43,696 nt of DNA from Periweissella beninensis (GTDB lineage Bacteria > Bacillota > Bacilli > Lactobacillales > Lactobacillaceae). Positions 27,188 to 36,523 of the stretch are shown here, in pieces. Position 1 is the stretch's first letter. Each line of letters opens with the position of its first letter. A program made the translations under genes and the position numbers. Below the pieces are notes generated by a model. It was not told the origin of the DNA and made no database searches. It worked only from the letters and a program-made list of their open reading frames with translations. The stretch covers positions 1-43,696 of the forward strand of contig NZ_JAFBDN010000013.1 of NCBI RefSeq assembly GCF_016908275.1. Direction: 5' to 3'.

Positions 27188-28525
27188 CTACTTTCCCTTT
27201 GCTGCTTGCTGATAGGTCATAATGCCATATAAAAGAATTATTAATAGTAAAATCCCCGTTGCAATCACATTCCAAACTTGCATCAAAGCCTGGCTTGTAG
27301 CAGTGGCCGTCGTTTGACTTGTCAGCATAAAAAAGGTTTGAATCGATCGTTGGCTTTCTAAGACTAGCACTGAACCAATAATCATTAATATAAATTGATT
27401 CAAAATGCTCCCAATCCCTTGAATTGTGTACTTAACCCACATTCGTTTATCTTTTGGCAAGGTATTCTTAGTTAAGTAAACTGTATTTAAGGACTTGTTT
27501 AGAACTCCTTTAAACAGACTAATTATTAAGATGGCGATTGGCATCACGGGTGTGCTAACTCCGACAAGTAACCCTAATACAATTCCCACTAAAGCCCATT
27601 GTTGTTGTGTGTGCTTGTCAAAAAATTTAGCAACTCTAGACGCTAACAACAAGCCTAAGACATATGGTAGATAAAACAGCATAAATAGCTGCCGATGTCC
27701 ATAGTAACCAGCAATATATAATGAACTAAACAAAAATAAATAGTTACCAACAGCCCCATTGACGAGCGTTAACATACTTACTTGCCGCGAGACTTTTCTT
27801 TGTGGGTTACTACCTGTGAGAAACTTGTAGCCTAGCACACACAATATAAAAAATAAGGTCCCATATAAAAAGTAATCAAATTGGACAACACTCACGAGTA
27901 AGCGACTAGCCCGCAACGCAAAAATTAGACAAAAGAAACCACCAAATAAACTTAGATACCAATATGAGTAACCCTCTAATTCATGGGATGTTATTTTATA
28001 ATCACGCACCTTTGCAATTGCAAATAATGAACACAAGTACATTAAGCCATATACGCAAAAGAAAACGATCAAGCTAGCCTGCAATGGTAATCCCAAGGCA
28101 CTCCCTAATAAGATTAAAAATAAGCCAGTCGCGTCTTTTCTTTTCGAGCTTACCAATGCATTTTCCTGTTTAAATGCATTTATCGTTGCATTGGCCATCG
28201 GTAGCCACGCTGCACTTAACCCTAATAGCCCACCGGCAATACTTGCTAAGCCTGGGACGACTAACCCTAATAAACCAAATACTGCGCCCATTAAACCGCA
28301 GTATATCGCTAGTTTCAGTAATGTATAACTATTAATCGTTGTCCGAATACCCCGAATAAAGAACACTCCAGTCATGCGAAAAGTATAAAATATTACAAAC
28401 GGTAATACCGCAATGACGGTGTGCCGACTGGCTAATTTTAAAAACATCATAAACGGTAAAATAATAACCGTACTACTAATTAAACTAAGTGCTGAATTTC
28501 CTATACTTTCGAGTTTTTGTCTCAT
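27188..28525 (-). CDS. Polytopic membrane protein, MFS-like transporter
   Basis: The 445-residue protein has about 12 predicted membrane helices, small loops and a central cytoplasmic loop (about 237-250, TGSNPQRKVSRQ), which is the layout of a major-facilitator-type transporter. No substrate-specific motif is recognised. It is a single gene on the minus strand. Confidence 0.55.
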   Translation of the reverse strand: MRQKLESIGNSALSLISSTVIILPFMMFLKLASRHTVIAVLPFVIFYTFRMTGVFFIRGIRTTINSYTLLKLAIYCGLMGAVFGLLGLVVPGLASIAGGLLGLSAAWLPMANATINAFKQENALVSSKRKDATGLFLILLGSALGLPLQASLIVFFCVYGLMYLCSLFAIAKVRDYKITSHELEGYSYWYLSLFGGFFCLIFALRASRLLVSVVQFDYFLYGTLFFILCVLGYKFLTGSNPQRKVSRQVSMLTLVNGAVGNYLFLFSSLYIAGYYGHRQLFMLFYLPYVLGLLLASRVAKFFDKHTQQQWALVGIVLGLLVGVSTPVMPIAILIISLFKGVLNKSLNTVYLTKNTLPKDKRMWVKYTIQGIGSILNQFILMIIGSVLVLESQRSIQTFFMLTSQTTATATSQALMQVWNVIATGILLLIILLYGIMTYQQAAKGK

Positions 28526-28666
28526 GGATCCCCCAAATTTTCCTTAAAATTATCCTAATATAACGATAATTATATAATTTATCTAACCACAACACAACCA
28601 ACCCACCCTAGCCAGCTGTTCCTTACACAATTAGGCACTGCTACCTATCGTAGTTAAAAAGCTATC

Positions 28667-28714
28667 AAAAAAGAGCTGGCCTGCTACTTCTTAATCAGTA
28701 GTCAAGTCTAGCTC
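28667..28714 (-). terminator. Terminator after the 28.8-kb tautomerase gene
   Basis: On the minus strand, GAGCT...AGCTC (28714-28673) with an inner CTACT/AGTAG stem is followed by TTTTTT. The rest of the 28526-28773 gap shows nothing recognised. Confidence 0.65.
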
Positions 28715-28773
28715 CATGGCTAGTTATTAATGTTTTAACCAAAAAGACGACCTAGTAAAATATCTTTTAGTAC

Positions 28774-29169
28774 TTACAAAGCACCAGTTAAAAACTGCGC
28801 TTGGCCACCACCAAAGCTCCAATCAGCATCAGTATTTTCAACGAGATTAATCATTACGTCATTGGGTTGGATGCCTAATTTTTGGTGTAGCTCAGCCACA
28901 AATGTCTGATAAAACACCTCTTTTTCCGCCGTTGTGCGGGGGCGCGTCCGAATTGATAAGACCACCATTTGTGGCGAACGCGTAAAGCCTAAGCCCGTAT
29001 CCTCAATAATCATTTCATCATCTGCATGTAACGTCACAATTTGGTAGCGATCGCCTTGCGGTGCCTTAAAGGCAGCTAAGGTTGTTGCATAGGCAATATC
29101 AAGGAGTGTTTTTACTTTTGCTTGATCACTCCACCCACTTTTTAATAAATCAAATTTTAGTAATGGCAT
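28774..29169 (-). CDS. Tautomerase superfamily protein (MSAD/Tautomerase_2-like)
   Basis: The 131-residue protein begins Met-Pro, so Pro becomes the N-terminal catalytic base after Met removal. The length and the C-terminal ENTDADWSFGGGQAQF match the malonate-semialdehyde-decarboxylase-like tautomerase group. The substrate is unknown. Single gene upstream of a terminator. Confidence 0.8.
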   Translation of the reverse strand: MPLLKFDLLKSGWSDQAKVKTLLDIAYATTLAAFKAPQGDRYQIVTLHADDEMIIEDTGLGFTRSPQMVVLSIRTRPRTTAEKEVFYQTFVAELHQKLGIQPNDVMINLVENTDADWSFGGGQAQFLTGAL

Positions 29170-29321
29170 TTTACTTACTCCTCTTCTTTATACTATCAAT
29201 AGCATACCTAATTTGCGGAATTTTTACCATTATTCGTAATTTGGCGCCGTTTACTGATTAAGCCCCTATTCAAAGCTGCCTTCAACCACTAGGATAGTAA
29301 GTAGTAACTGGCAAATACTTA

Positions 29322-30719
29322 TTAAGTAGCGGAAATGCCATGCTCGTTTTTAATTTTTTCTGCGCGCTCTAATTCTTGGGTAATATTCCTAAATGCGGTT
29401 CCCCCTAATGATGTGCGTGTTGCCACAGCCACTTCGGGATCTAATACAGCATAAACATCCTGTTCAATCAAGGGACAATGGGCTTGTAATTGCGCTAGTG
29501 ACATCGCTTGTAACGCTTGCTTATTCCTAATACCAGCTAAGACTAATTCCCCTACCACGGCATGAGCTTGCCGAAATGGTAACCCTTTTTTCGCTAAATA
29601 ATCAGCTAGTTCCGTGGCATTCGAAAAATCATTTAACACGCTCTTATGCATTTTCTCGGTATTGACGGTTGCTTCGGCCAACATTTGTGTAAAAATTTTT
29701 AAGACTGCTAAAATCGTATCAGTCACCGCAAAAACCTGGGCTTTATCTTCTTGCATATCCTTATTATAAGCCAACGGTAAAGCCTTCATCGTCGTTAACA
29801 AGCTCATCAAGGCTCCGTAAACTTGGCCCGTTTTTCCCCGTGATAATTCTGCAAAGTCAGCATTCTTTTTTTGCGGCATAATTGATGAACCAGTTGCAAA
29901 ATCATCGCTTAAACTTAAATAATTAAATTCATAACTTGTCCATAAAATAACTTCCTCGGCCAAGCGGGAAATATGCATCATGAGCATCGCCGCATTACTT
30001 AGAAATTCCACTGCAAAGTCACGATCACTAACCGCGTCCAAACTATTATGATAGATTTCAGTAAAGCCTAAGGTCGCGGCAACATCTTCACGATCAATCG
30101 GAAAAGTTGTGCCAGCTAGCGCGGCCGCTCCCAATGGTAACATATCCGTATGCCGTTGATTAAATTCAAATCGATCATAATCTCGTTGCAACATTTCAAA
30201 ATATGCTAATAAATAGTGGGCATACGATATTGGCTGCGCATGTTGAAGATGGGTATAGCCTGGCATAATCGTCTTCACATGCTTTTTACCAAGCGTCAGT
30301 AACGTCCCTTGTAAATCATCAATTGCCGCTAAAACTAAGGGCAAGCGGTGCTTTAACCATAAATGAAAATCAGTTGCCACTTGGTCATTCCGTGAGCGGG
30401 CGGTGTGTAGTTTACCAGCTACGGGACCAATTTTGGCGGTCAATAACGCTTCAATATTCATATGAATATCTTCATTTGCAACGGTAAATGTCAGCTTGTT
30501 TTCTGCTAGTTCTTGGGCTAAGGCTGTTAATCCCTGCATAATTGTATCGGCATCCTCAGCTGGAATAATTGCTTGTTTCTTTAACATTTTAACATGGGCT
30601 AATGAGCCCTCAATATCTTCAGCCGCCATTGCTTGATCAAAATTAATCGATGCGCCAAATTCATCAACCCATTCAGCCGCTACTTGGGTAAACCGTCCAC
30701 CCCATAGTTTTTCACTCAT
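29322..30719 (-). CDS. argH: Argininosuccinate lyase
   Basis: The 465-residue enzyme splits argininosuccinate into arginine and fumarate. The fumarase/lyase signature [10 protein letters not shown] (277-286), [10 protein letters not shown] (154-163) and HTARSRNDQ are intact. The start is ATG 30719, 8 nt after GGAG and overlapping the end of argG by 8 bp (ATGAGTGA); longer in-frame extensions would run back into argG. It is translationally coupled to argG. Confidence 0.96.
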   Translation of the reverse strand: MSEKLWGGRFTQVAAEWVDEFGASINFDQAMAAEDIEGSLAHVKMLKKQAIIPAEDADTIMQGLTALAQELAENKLTFTVANEDIHMNIEALLTAKIGPVAGKLHTARSRNDQVATDFHLWLKHRLPLVLAAIDDLQGTLLTLGKKHVKTIMPGYTHLQHAQPISYAHYLLAYFEMLQRDYDRFEFNQRHTDMLPLGAAALAGTTFPIDREDVAATLGFTEIYHNSLDAVSDRDFAVEFLSNAAMLMMHISRLAEEVILWTSYEFNYLSLSDDFATGSSIMPQKKNADFAELSRGKTGQVYGALMSLLTTMKALPLAYNKDMQEDKAQVFAVTDTILAVLKIFTQMLAEATVNTEKMHKSVLNDFSNATELADYLAKKGLPFRQAHAVVGELVLAGIRNKQALQAMSLAQLQAHCPLIEQDVYAVLDPEVAVATRTSLGGTAFRNITQELERAEKIKNEHGISAT

Positions 30720-31941
30720 AATCAAACTCCAATTTAGTGGAATTAACATGGTTAACTTGTTCATAGACCGTTGTTGGTAGACTCCATAACTTAATGAACC
30801 CTTGAGCTGCAATTTGATCAAAACTATCCGCAGCGGTATAAGTGGCTAATTCTTCATTATATAATGAGTTTTCCATTGACTTACGGGCAACCACAAAAAC
30901 GTGTCCTTTATATAGCTTAACTTTAACGGTCCCATTCACAACAACTTGTGAAGCGTTAATAAAGGCCATTAACGCATCAAATAATGGTGAAAACCATAGC
31001 CCATCATAGATTAAGTTCGTCAACTTATTTTCAATCATTGGTTTAAAATGGGCAATATCCCGTTCTAAGGTTAAGTCTTCTAGATCTTTATGTGCCGCCA
31101 TAATTACCGCAGCGGCTGGGGCTTCATAAATTTCCCGTGACTTGATGCCAACTAGCCGATTTTCAATTTTATCAATCCGCCCAATTCCATGCGCACCGGC
31201 AATTTTATTTAACTTAGTAATTAAGACTGCTAAACTGAGTGATTCCCCATCCATTTTGACTGGCAAACCATGTTTGAAAACTAGTTCGACAAACCGTGGT
31301 TGTTCCGGCGCATCTTCTGGTGCACTCGTTAAACTAAACGCATCGGCTGGGGCTTCATTCCAAGGGTTTTCTAAAATTCCCGCTTCATTAGCGCGCCCCC
31401 ACAAATTTTCATCAATTGAATAAGGGGATGCTTTACCAATCGGAATCGGTACGTTATGTGCCTTAGCATAGTCGATTTCTTCTTCCCGTGACCAGTGGAA
31501 ATCACGAATTGGGGCTTCAATCTTTAGGTTTGGATCGAGTGCATGAATTGCGACCTCAAACCGGACTTGATCATTGCCCTTCCCCGTCGACCCATGCGCA
31601 ATGGTTGTTGCTGCTAATTTATGGGCAATTTCGACCAATTTTTTAATAATTAACGGCCGTGATAGTGCGGACACTAACGGATACTCCCCTTCATATAAAG
31701 CATTCGCCAGAATTACTGGCGCCACATAATTTTGAGCAAATTCAGCCTGTGCTTCAACAACTAGCGCCTGACTTGCCCCTACTTGTAGCGCTTTAGCTTG
31801 TAGCATCTTCATATCTTTACCACTTTGGCCAACATCCAAAATCACCGCAATCACTTCATAATTTTTTTCAATTAACCACGGAATTGCTACCGACGTATCC
31901 AAGCCCCCAGAATACGCTAAAATCAATTTTTCTTTTGTCAT
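30712..31941 (-). CDS. argG: Argininosuccinate synthase
   Basis: The 409-residue enzyme joins citrulline and aspartate with ATP. The PP-loop AYSGGLDTS (9-17) and [13 protein letters not shown] are intact. With argH it forms the citrulline-to-arginine branch, and arcB (about 23 kb away) could supply citrulline. It is co-transcribed with the upstream ABC ATPase (27-bp gap) and overlaps argH. ArgR control is likely from the ARG box before the ATPase gene. Confidence 0.97.
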   Translation of the reverse strand: MTKEKLILAYSGGLDTSVAIPWLIEKNYEVIAVILDVGQSGKDMKMLQAKALQVGASQALVVEAQAEFAQNYVAPVILANALYEGEYPLVSALSRPLIIKKLVEIAHKLAATTIAHGSTGKGNDQVRFEVAIHALDPNLKIEAPIRDFHWSREEEIDYAKAHNVPIPIGKASPYSIDENLWGRANEAGILENPWNEAPADAFSLTSAPEDAPEQPRFVELVFKHGLPVKMDGESLSLAVLITKLNKIAGAHGIGRIDKIENRLVGIKSREIYEAPAAAVIMAAHKDLEDLTLERDIAHFKPMIENKLTNLIYDGLWFSPLFDALMAFINASQVVVNGTVKVKLYKGHVFVVARKSMENSLYNEELATYTAADSFDQIAAQGFIKLWSLPTTVYEQVNHVNSTKLEFDYE

Positions 31942-31968
31942 CTCATCACTTACTTTCGTATGTCTCTT

Positions 31969-32703
31969 TTATAAAATTTTGGCTAAAAAGTCTTGCGCCC
32001 GTTCCGTTTTAGGAGCGCTAAAGAACTCAATTGGTGTCGCACTTTCTTGAATATAGCCATCTGCCATAAACCAAATTTTGGTAGCAACCTCACGGGCAAA
32101 GCCCATTTCATGCGTAACTACCACCATGGTCATCCCCTCATCGGCCAAGTCTTTAATCACTTTTAACACTTCACCCACCATTTCGGGATCAAGCGCTGAG
32201 GTTGGTTCATCAAATAGCATAACTTTTGGTTGCATTGCTAAGGCACGGGCAATCGCGACCCGTTGCTGTTGCCCCCCAGATAGACTGGCGGGATAAACAT
32301 GCGCTTTGTCCAGCAAGCCCACTTTGGCTAAGAGATCATTAGCTAACGTCGTAGCCGCTTGATCCGTCACCCCCTTAATTTTAATGGGCCCCAACTTGAT
32401 ATTTTCCAACACCGTCATATGTGGAAATAAATTAAAATTTTGGAAAACCATCCCCATCCGGGTTCGGTAATGATCAAGTTGCTTATCATTTAATTGCACC
32501 AAATCTTTGCCTTCAAAAATCACGGCACCCGCGGTGGGTTGTTCCAACATATTTAATGAGCGTAAAAAAGTTGACTTCCCCGCACCTGAGGGTCCCAAAA
32601 CGGCAATTACTTCGCCCTTGGTAACTGTTTGGGTAATATCTTTAATAACATCATTTGTCCCATATGTTTTTTGTAGTCCCTGAATATCTAATACATTTGT
32701 CAT
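31969..32703 (-). CDS. Polar amino acid ABC transporter ATP-binding protein
   Basis: The 244-residue ATPase of the GlnQ/ArtM/HisP group has Walker [10 protein letters not shown] (37-45), signature LSGGQQQR (140-147) and Walker [11 protein letters not shown] (162-171). No permease or binding-protein gene is next to it, so its partners are encoded elsewhere. Its place at the head of the argGH operon under an ARG box suggests arginine or a related amino acid as substrate (inference). The ribosome site GGAGG is before the ATG. Confidence 0.92.
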   Translation of the reverse strand: MTNVLDIQGLQKTYGTNDVIKDITQTVTKGEVIAVLGPSGAGKSTFLRSLNMLEQPTAGAVIFEGKDLVQLNDKQLDHYRTRMGMVFQNFNLFPHMTVLENIKLGPIKIKGVTDQAATTLANDLLAKVGLLDKAHVYPASLSGGQQQRVAIARALAMQPKVMLFDEPTSALDPEMVGEVLKVIKDLADEGMTMVVVTHEMGFAREVATKIWFMADGYIQESATPIEFFSAPKTERAQDFLAKIL

Positions 32704-32783
32704 TAATGTTCCTCCTGCAAGTTAAATCATTGTTGCGTTTAGTTTATCACCCAATTTTAATAAAACAATCTTAATTCGCTTAA

Positions 32784-32819
32784 ATTGAATAATTATACAA
32801 AATTTAGTTGAGTATGCAA
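32784..32819 (-). promoter_or_regulatory. Promoter with ARG box for ABC-argG-argH
   Basis: On the minus strand, -35 TTGCAT (32819-32814) and -10 TATAAT (32797-32792) are 16 bp apart. The -10 lies inside TTTGTATAATTATTCAAT (32801-32784), which matches the ARG box consensus wnTGAATwwwwATTCAnw at all but one position. ArgR-arginine bound here would block the promoter. Confidence 0.7.
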
Positions 32820-32883
32820 TTATCTAAACATTTAGTAGCATAAAAATAGCTAAATCACTTTGTAATTCTCATAATTAACAGCA

Positions 32884-32933
32884 CAAAAAACCACTAAATT
32901 AGCGGCTGACTGGGCCAACTTAATTTAGTGGTT
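32884..32933 (-). terminator. Terminator after the PTS_EIIC-like gene
   Basis: The stem AACCACTAAATTA/TAATTTAGTGGTT is followed on the minus strand by a T run. It ends the aminotransferase operon. Confidence 0.8.
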
Positions 32934-32939
32934 GAAATG

Positions 32940-33986
32940 TTATAATTCTGCTACTGCTAATTCGGCTGGTTCGACCAACTTAAGCCGTTTAACAAAAATA
33001 AATTGCATGATAAAAGCTAGTAAAACTGGTACTAAGACAAAGGTAATTAACACCCGTAGCCCTAATAAACTTCCGGGTGAAGTTTGCCATGCCGTTAATG
33101 GACCGATTAAACCGGAAAAACCAAAACCAGCTGAGAAGGCCGTCCCGTGCATTGTCAATAAACTAGCGACCCCACCGGCTAGGCCAGCAGCAATACTTGT
33201 CGGAATAAAGATTTTGGGCCGCGCAAGTAAGTTTGCCATTTGAATTTTGGGTGAGCCGATAAAATGGGCTAACGTGACCCCTAACGGATTTACCGATGCC
33301 CCGATTAATGCCAATGTAAATGAACAAGCCACAATCCCCGCATTGGCTGCCCCAGCACCAACCCCACTTAAACCAATCGCCGTGGCAATTCCGACCGATG
33401 ACAAGGGTGAAACTACCAAAATGGCAAATAAAACGCCTAGCAAAACACCCATTAATAAGGGTTGCGTATTCGTTGCACCGCTTACTAATTTACCAACTAG
33501 GATTTGCATTTTGAGCATAAGCGGTAAAGTTAGCTGCCCAATCAGGCCCACGATGACTAAGACTAGTAATGGCTCAAACACCATTTTTAATTGACCAAGC
33601 ACGCGATGTAGCACTGGCGTGATTAATGCCCCAAGCAACGTGGTTAAAATAATGTTTAAAATAACCCCCGAGCCACTTAAAGTAAACCCATTTGCCGTAG
33701 CGACGGTATTGCCTGCCGCTACAAACGTTGCTAAGGCTAACGAACCGATTTCTAGCATACTAAATTTCAAGAGCATACCAACCGCAAACGCTGCGACTAA
33801 TGGTAAGGCACTTTGCGCCAATGTAATTACAACTTCCAGATTTTTAACAAGTGGTGTTTGCGGTAAAAATTTTAAAATTTGGCTTAATAATGCACTTGGA
33901 ATCAACGCCACCACAATGGCAAATGAATTACCATTTAATACGGCTAAAATAATATCGTGGAACGTCTGCTGCGGTTTTTGTTTCAT
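32940..33986 (-). CDS. PTS_EIIC_2-type membrane transporter
   Basis: The 348-residue, Gly/Ala-rich membrane protein has about ten helices. Segments such as SPLSSVGIATAIGLSGVGAGAANAG and LIGASVNPLGVTLAHFIGSP match the PTS_EIIC_2 (PF13303) family of EIIC-like proteins that have no linked EIIA/EIIB domains. The substrate is unknown. It follows the D-2-hydroxyacid dehydrogenase gene by 3 bp, so its role may be export or import of a product or substrate of that pathway (inference). Confidence 0.75.
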   Translation of the reverse strand: MKQKPQQTFHDIILAVLNGNSFAIVVALIPSALLSQILKFLPQTPLVKNLEVVITLAQSALPLVAAFAVGMLLKFSMLEIGSLALATFVAAGNTVATANGFTLSGSGVILNIILTTLLGALITPVLHRVLGQLKMVFEPLLVLVIVGLIGQLTLPLMLKMQILVGKLVSGATNTQPLLMGVLLGVLFAILVVSPLSSVGIATAIGLSGVGAGAANAGIVACSFTLALIGASVNPLGVTLAHFIGSPKIQMANLLARPKIFIPTSIAAGLAGGVASLLTMHGTAFSAGFGFSGLIGPLTAWQTSPGSLLGLRVLITFVLVPVLLAFIMQFIFVKRLKLVEPAELAVAEL

Positions 33987-33989
33987 AAC

Positions 33990-34991
33990 TTATACTCCAG
34001 TATCTGTAATTTCATGTTGTGGTTGCTGATTATTTAAAATGGCTAAAACATCGTCAAGCGCAAAATCAACCATGTTTTGCACCGCAATATTGGTAAAGAA
34101 TGCAATGTGAGGCGTTAAGATTACATTTGGCAGTGCATGTAGTGCTTCAATTAGTGGCTGACTGCTTAACCCATCGGCTTGATGGTCATAATTAAAAATA
34201 AAGTCTTCCCCAGTGACCGTATCCAAGGCCGCTGCAGCAATTTGCTGTGTTTCTAATGCAGTCAGGAGATCTTTGGTATTAACGACTGGCCCCCGACTAG
34301 CATTCACCAGTCCGGCTGTTGCCTTCATTTTTTGAAAATCAGTAGCCGTTAAGAGATCAACGGCCGTTGGATTCAAATTAACATGTAAACTCACGACATC
34401 TGCTTGGGCTAACAGTTCATCTTTTTCAACATAAGTGACAATATCTTGCAAGGCTGGTTGGGGTTGCAAGTCATACCCTAAAACGCGCGCACCCAAACTA
34501 GCTAATAGCCGGGCTAGGGTTCCCCCAATTCGGCCGACCCCAATGATTCCAATCGTGGCTGAATGAATTTCTTTCGCTTGTAAACCAGCCCATTGATAAT
34601 CATTCCGGCCAACGCGGTCATCAACCAGATAAGCCTTACGTAAAATTCTAAAAATTTGCATTAAGGCGTGTTCGGCAACACTATTTCGTGAATATGCGGG
34701 CACATTCGTCACTTTTAAACCAACCTGGTGCGCCAATTTAAGATTAATCATGTCATACCCAGCAGTCCGGGTTGTTAGTTGTTTAAGCCCATTGGCTGCT
34801 AATTGTTGATAACTTTCTGGTGGTAACGGGTGCCGCTGTTGCATCACGACCCCATCGACTTCCTTTGTCAATTCCAGCACTTCTTCTAGCGCTTGAGGTA
34901 CTGTCATAATTTCAATTTGCTGTCTTTTGGCATAGTTGGTAATTGCCGCTTGTTCATCATCGCGCACACTAGTCATTAAAATTTTGGTCAT
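33990..34991 (-). CDS. D-2-hydroxyacid dehydrogenase (D-LDH/D-hydroxyisocaproate dehydrogenase type)
   Basis: The 333-residue NAD-dependent enzyme reduces 2-keto acids to D-2-hydroxy acids. The dinucleotide motif GVGRIG is at 151-156. The substrate Arg is R233 (NASRGP), with Glu E262 and the acid-base His H295 (TPHIAFFT). Together with the aminotransferase 4 bp upstream, it could turn aromatic or branched keto acids into phenyllactate-type acids. D-lactate dehydrogenase activity is also possible. Confidence 0.9.
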   Translation of the reverse strand: MTKILMTSVRDDEQAAITNYAKRQQIEIMTVPQALEEVLELTKEVDGVVMQQRHPLPPESYQQLAANGLKQLTTRTAGYDMINLKLAHQVGLKVTNVPAYSRNSVAEHALMQIFRILRKAYLVDDRVGRNDYQWAGLQAKEIHSATIGIIGVGRIGGTLARLLASLGARVLGYDLQPQPALQDIVTYVEKDELLAQADVVSLHVNLNPTAVDLLTATDFQKMKATAGLVNASRGPVVNTKDLLTALETQQIAAAALDTVTGEDFIFNYDHQADGLSSQPLIEALHALPNVILTPHIAFFTNIAVQNMVDFALDDVLAILNNQQPQHEITDTGV

Positions 34992-34995
34992 AATA

Positions 34996-36186
34996 CTAAG
35001 CTCCTAACTGTTTAAGATAGTTGGCTAACCGCTGCATCGCTAATTCCAGATTAGCTAAACTATTGGCATAACTAATGCGAATATAGCCCGCGCCCCCCAA
35101 GCCAAAGGCAGCTCCTGGCACGACCGCTACTAGTCCATCATAGGCTAAGCTACGCGCAAATTTACGATCATCTTGTTCCAAGTTAGTGGGAAGTTTGGCA
35201 AAGACATAAAAGGCGCCATTGGGTTTGGCAACGGTAAAGTTTAACTCAGTTAGTGCTGTCACGATAAAATCACGCCGTTGCTGATAAGCAGTTTTCATTG
35301 CTAAGGTTGCATCTTTACCGGCTGGTGTTCCTAAAGCGACAACAGCGGCAGCCATGGCTGGATTTGATGGGGCCGTAACCGTCATTTGATGAACCATCCC
35401 CACCCTTTGCATCAATGCGGCTGGGCCCGCAATAAAGCCTATGCGATAACCTGTCATCGCATGTGATTTTGAAACCCCATTAAGGAGTAATGTTTGTTCA
35501 GGTAAAAACTGGGCAATTGAAGCATGCTGACCATCATAAACTAATTCTGAATAAATTTCATCGGCAATGACTACTAAATCGGTTGTCGCCAAAACGGTCG
35601 CTAATTGCTGTAATTCAGCTGCACTGTAGGTTACCCCAGTTGGATTCGATGGGTAATTTAAGACAATTGCTTTGGCATGGGGATGCTCTGCAATTACTTG
35701 AGTTAAAGCCGCTTTAGTTAATTTAAATTCGGTTGCACTGGTATCAATCAATACCGGTTGCCCGCCCAACATGTTTGTAATAGCTTCATAGAATGGGAAT
35801 ATCGGTGTGGGAATGATAATTTCATCCCCCGGATTAAGCACCGTCGCAATTGTGGCATAAATCGCTTCAGTCGCACCAATGGTAATAACGATTTCATTAT
35901 TAGCCGCATAGTTTAACTGATACCGATCAGCTAAAAAATCACTGGCCGCTTGGCGTAATGCGACTGTGCCGTTGCCGGGCGCATAATGTGAGTCGTCTGC
36001 TTCAATACTAGTAATGGCAGCTTGCTTAACGACCGTTGGCACCGCAAAATCTGGTTCACCTAAGGTTAATTTAACAATATCTTTAATTTGACTTACTTCA
36101 TTATCAAAAGCTCTAATTTCACTTGGTTCAATTTTGGTAAGATTTGTATTTAATTGCTTAAGTAGTGCTGTTTTCGTATTTGGCAT
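34996..36186 (-). CDS. Class I/II PLP aminotransferase (AraT/PatA-like)
   Basis: The 396-residue fold-type-I aminotransferase has its PLP Lys at K240 (NGVSKSHAMTGYRIGF), NYPSNPTG (177-184) and the Asp/Tyr pair VVIADEIYSE. It resembles aromatic or aspartate aminotransferases of lactobacilli. The leader encodes a peptide with a FYFWFF run that points to control by aromatic amino acids, supporting an aromatic substrate. First structural gene of the operon with the dehydrogenase and the EIIC-like protein. Confidence 0.9.
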   Translation of the reverse strand: MPNTKTALLKQLNTNLTKIEPSEIRAFDNEVSQIKDIVKLTLGEPDFAVPTVVKQAAITSIEADDSHYAPGNGTVALRQAASDFLADRYQLNYAANNEIVITIGATEAIYATIATVLNPGDEIIIPTPIFPFYEAITNMLGGQPVLIDTSATEFKLTKAALTQVIAEHPHAKAIVLNYPSNPTGVTYSAAELQQLATVLATTDLVVIADEIYSELVYDGQHASIAQFLPEQTLLLNGVSKSHAMTGYRIGFIAGPAALMQRVGMVHQMTVTAPSNPAMAAAVVALGTPAGKDATLAMKTAYQQRRDFIVTALTELNFTVAKPNGAFYVFAKLPTNLEQDDRKFARSLAYDGLVAVVPGAAFGLGGAGYIRISYANSLANLELAMQRLANYLKQLGA

Positions 36187-36213
36187 AATCGTTTCCTCGT
36201 TTTTAATTTAATA

Positions 36214-36247
36214 AAAAAGAACCCGGATGTTAGGATAACATCCGGGT
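36214..36247 (-). terminator. Attenuator terminator before the aminotransferase
   Basis: A 12-bp perfect stem (ACCCGGATGTTA at 36221-36232, TAACATCCGGGT at 36236-36247) is followed on the minus strand by six T, and lies just before the ribosome site of the aminotransferase. Confidence 0.85.
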
Positions 36248-36330
36248 CCCGTCATTAGTTTCATCTAAATGATATGACAAGATTCACGGATGTTAAACGC
36301 CCGTGAATCTCGCAAAAAATGCACTGATTC
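36221..36330 (-). promoter_or_regulatory. trp-like four-segment transcription attenuator
   Basis: Minus-strand RNA contains, in order: segment 1 GAATC (36330-36326) at the leader-peptide stop; segment 2 GATTCACGG (36309-36301); segment 3 TAACATCCG (36295-36287) with CCGTGAATC context; then the terminator arms CGGATGTTA (36244-36236) and TAACATCCG (36232-36224). Pairing 1:2 frees segment 3 to form a perfect 9-bp antiterminator with the 5' terminator arm. Pairing 2:3 (AGATTCACGG/CCGTGAATCT, 10 bp) lets the terminator form. A ribosome at the stop would cover segment 1 (termination). A ribosome stalled on the aromatic codons would not (readthrough). Confidence 0.75.
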
Positions 36331-36401
36331 TATACGGACTTGACCGAAAAGAACCAGAAATAAAACGCTTGTTTAATTGTTGCTGTCGTTTTAATTTGCA
36401 T
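36330..36401 (-). CDS. Aromatic leader peptide (FYFWFF)
   Basis: A 23-codon minus-strand frame starts at ATG 36401, 8 nt after GAGG, and ends at TAG 36330. It encodes consecutive residues F-Y-F-W-F-F at positions 13-18, five codons before the stop. This run is extremely unlikely by chance and is placed exactly for ribosome-stall control of the hairpins that follow. Confidence 0.75.
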   Translation of the reverse strand: MQIKTTATIKQAFYFWFFSVKSV

Positions 36402-36433
36402 TTTTCATACCTCTTTTTTATTTGTTATTAATC

Positions 36434-36461
36434 ATTCTAATCTATTTTTAACTAAAGTCAA
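36434..36461 (-). promoter_or_regulatory. Promoter of the leader-peptide/aminotransferase operon
   Basis: On the minus strand TTGACT (36461-36456) and TAGAAT (36439-36434) are separated by 16 bp, each one base from consensus. It lies about 30 bp upstream of the leader peptide start. Confidence 0.7.
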
Positions 36462-36523
36462 GCCTTTTCTTAGTTTATTTACGTTATAATCAAAGAAAAC
36501 TATTGCTCTCGAAAGGAGCCCTA

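Noticed and set aside
28526-28773. T-box or other riboswitch in the gap before the tautomerase gene
   Set aside because: It is downstream, not upstream, of the gene on that strand. The hairpins are explained by a terminator and no T-box sequence is seen.
33247-34029. Long plus-strand open frames opposite the EIIC-like and dehydrogenase genes
   Set aside because: They are antisense shadows of minus-strand genes with clear family motifs, lack ribosome sites and have unnatural composition.
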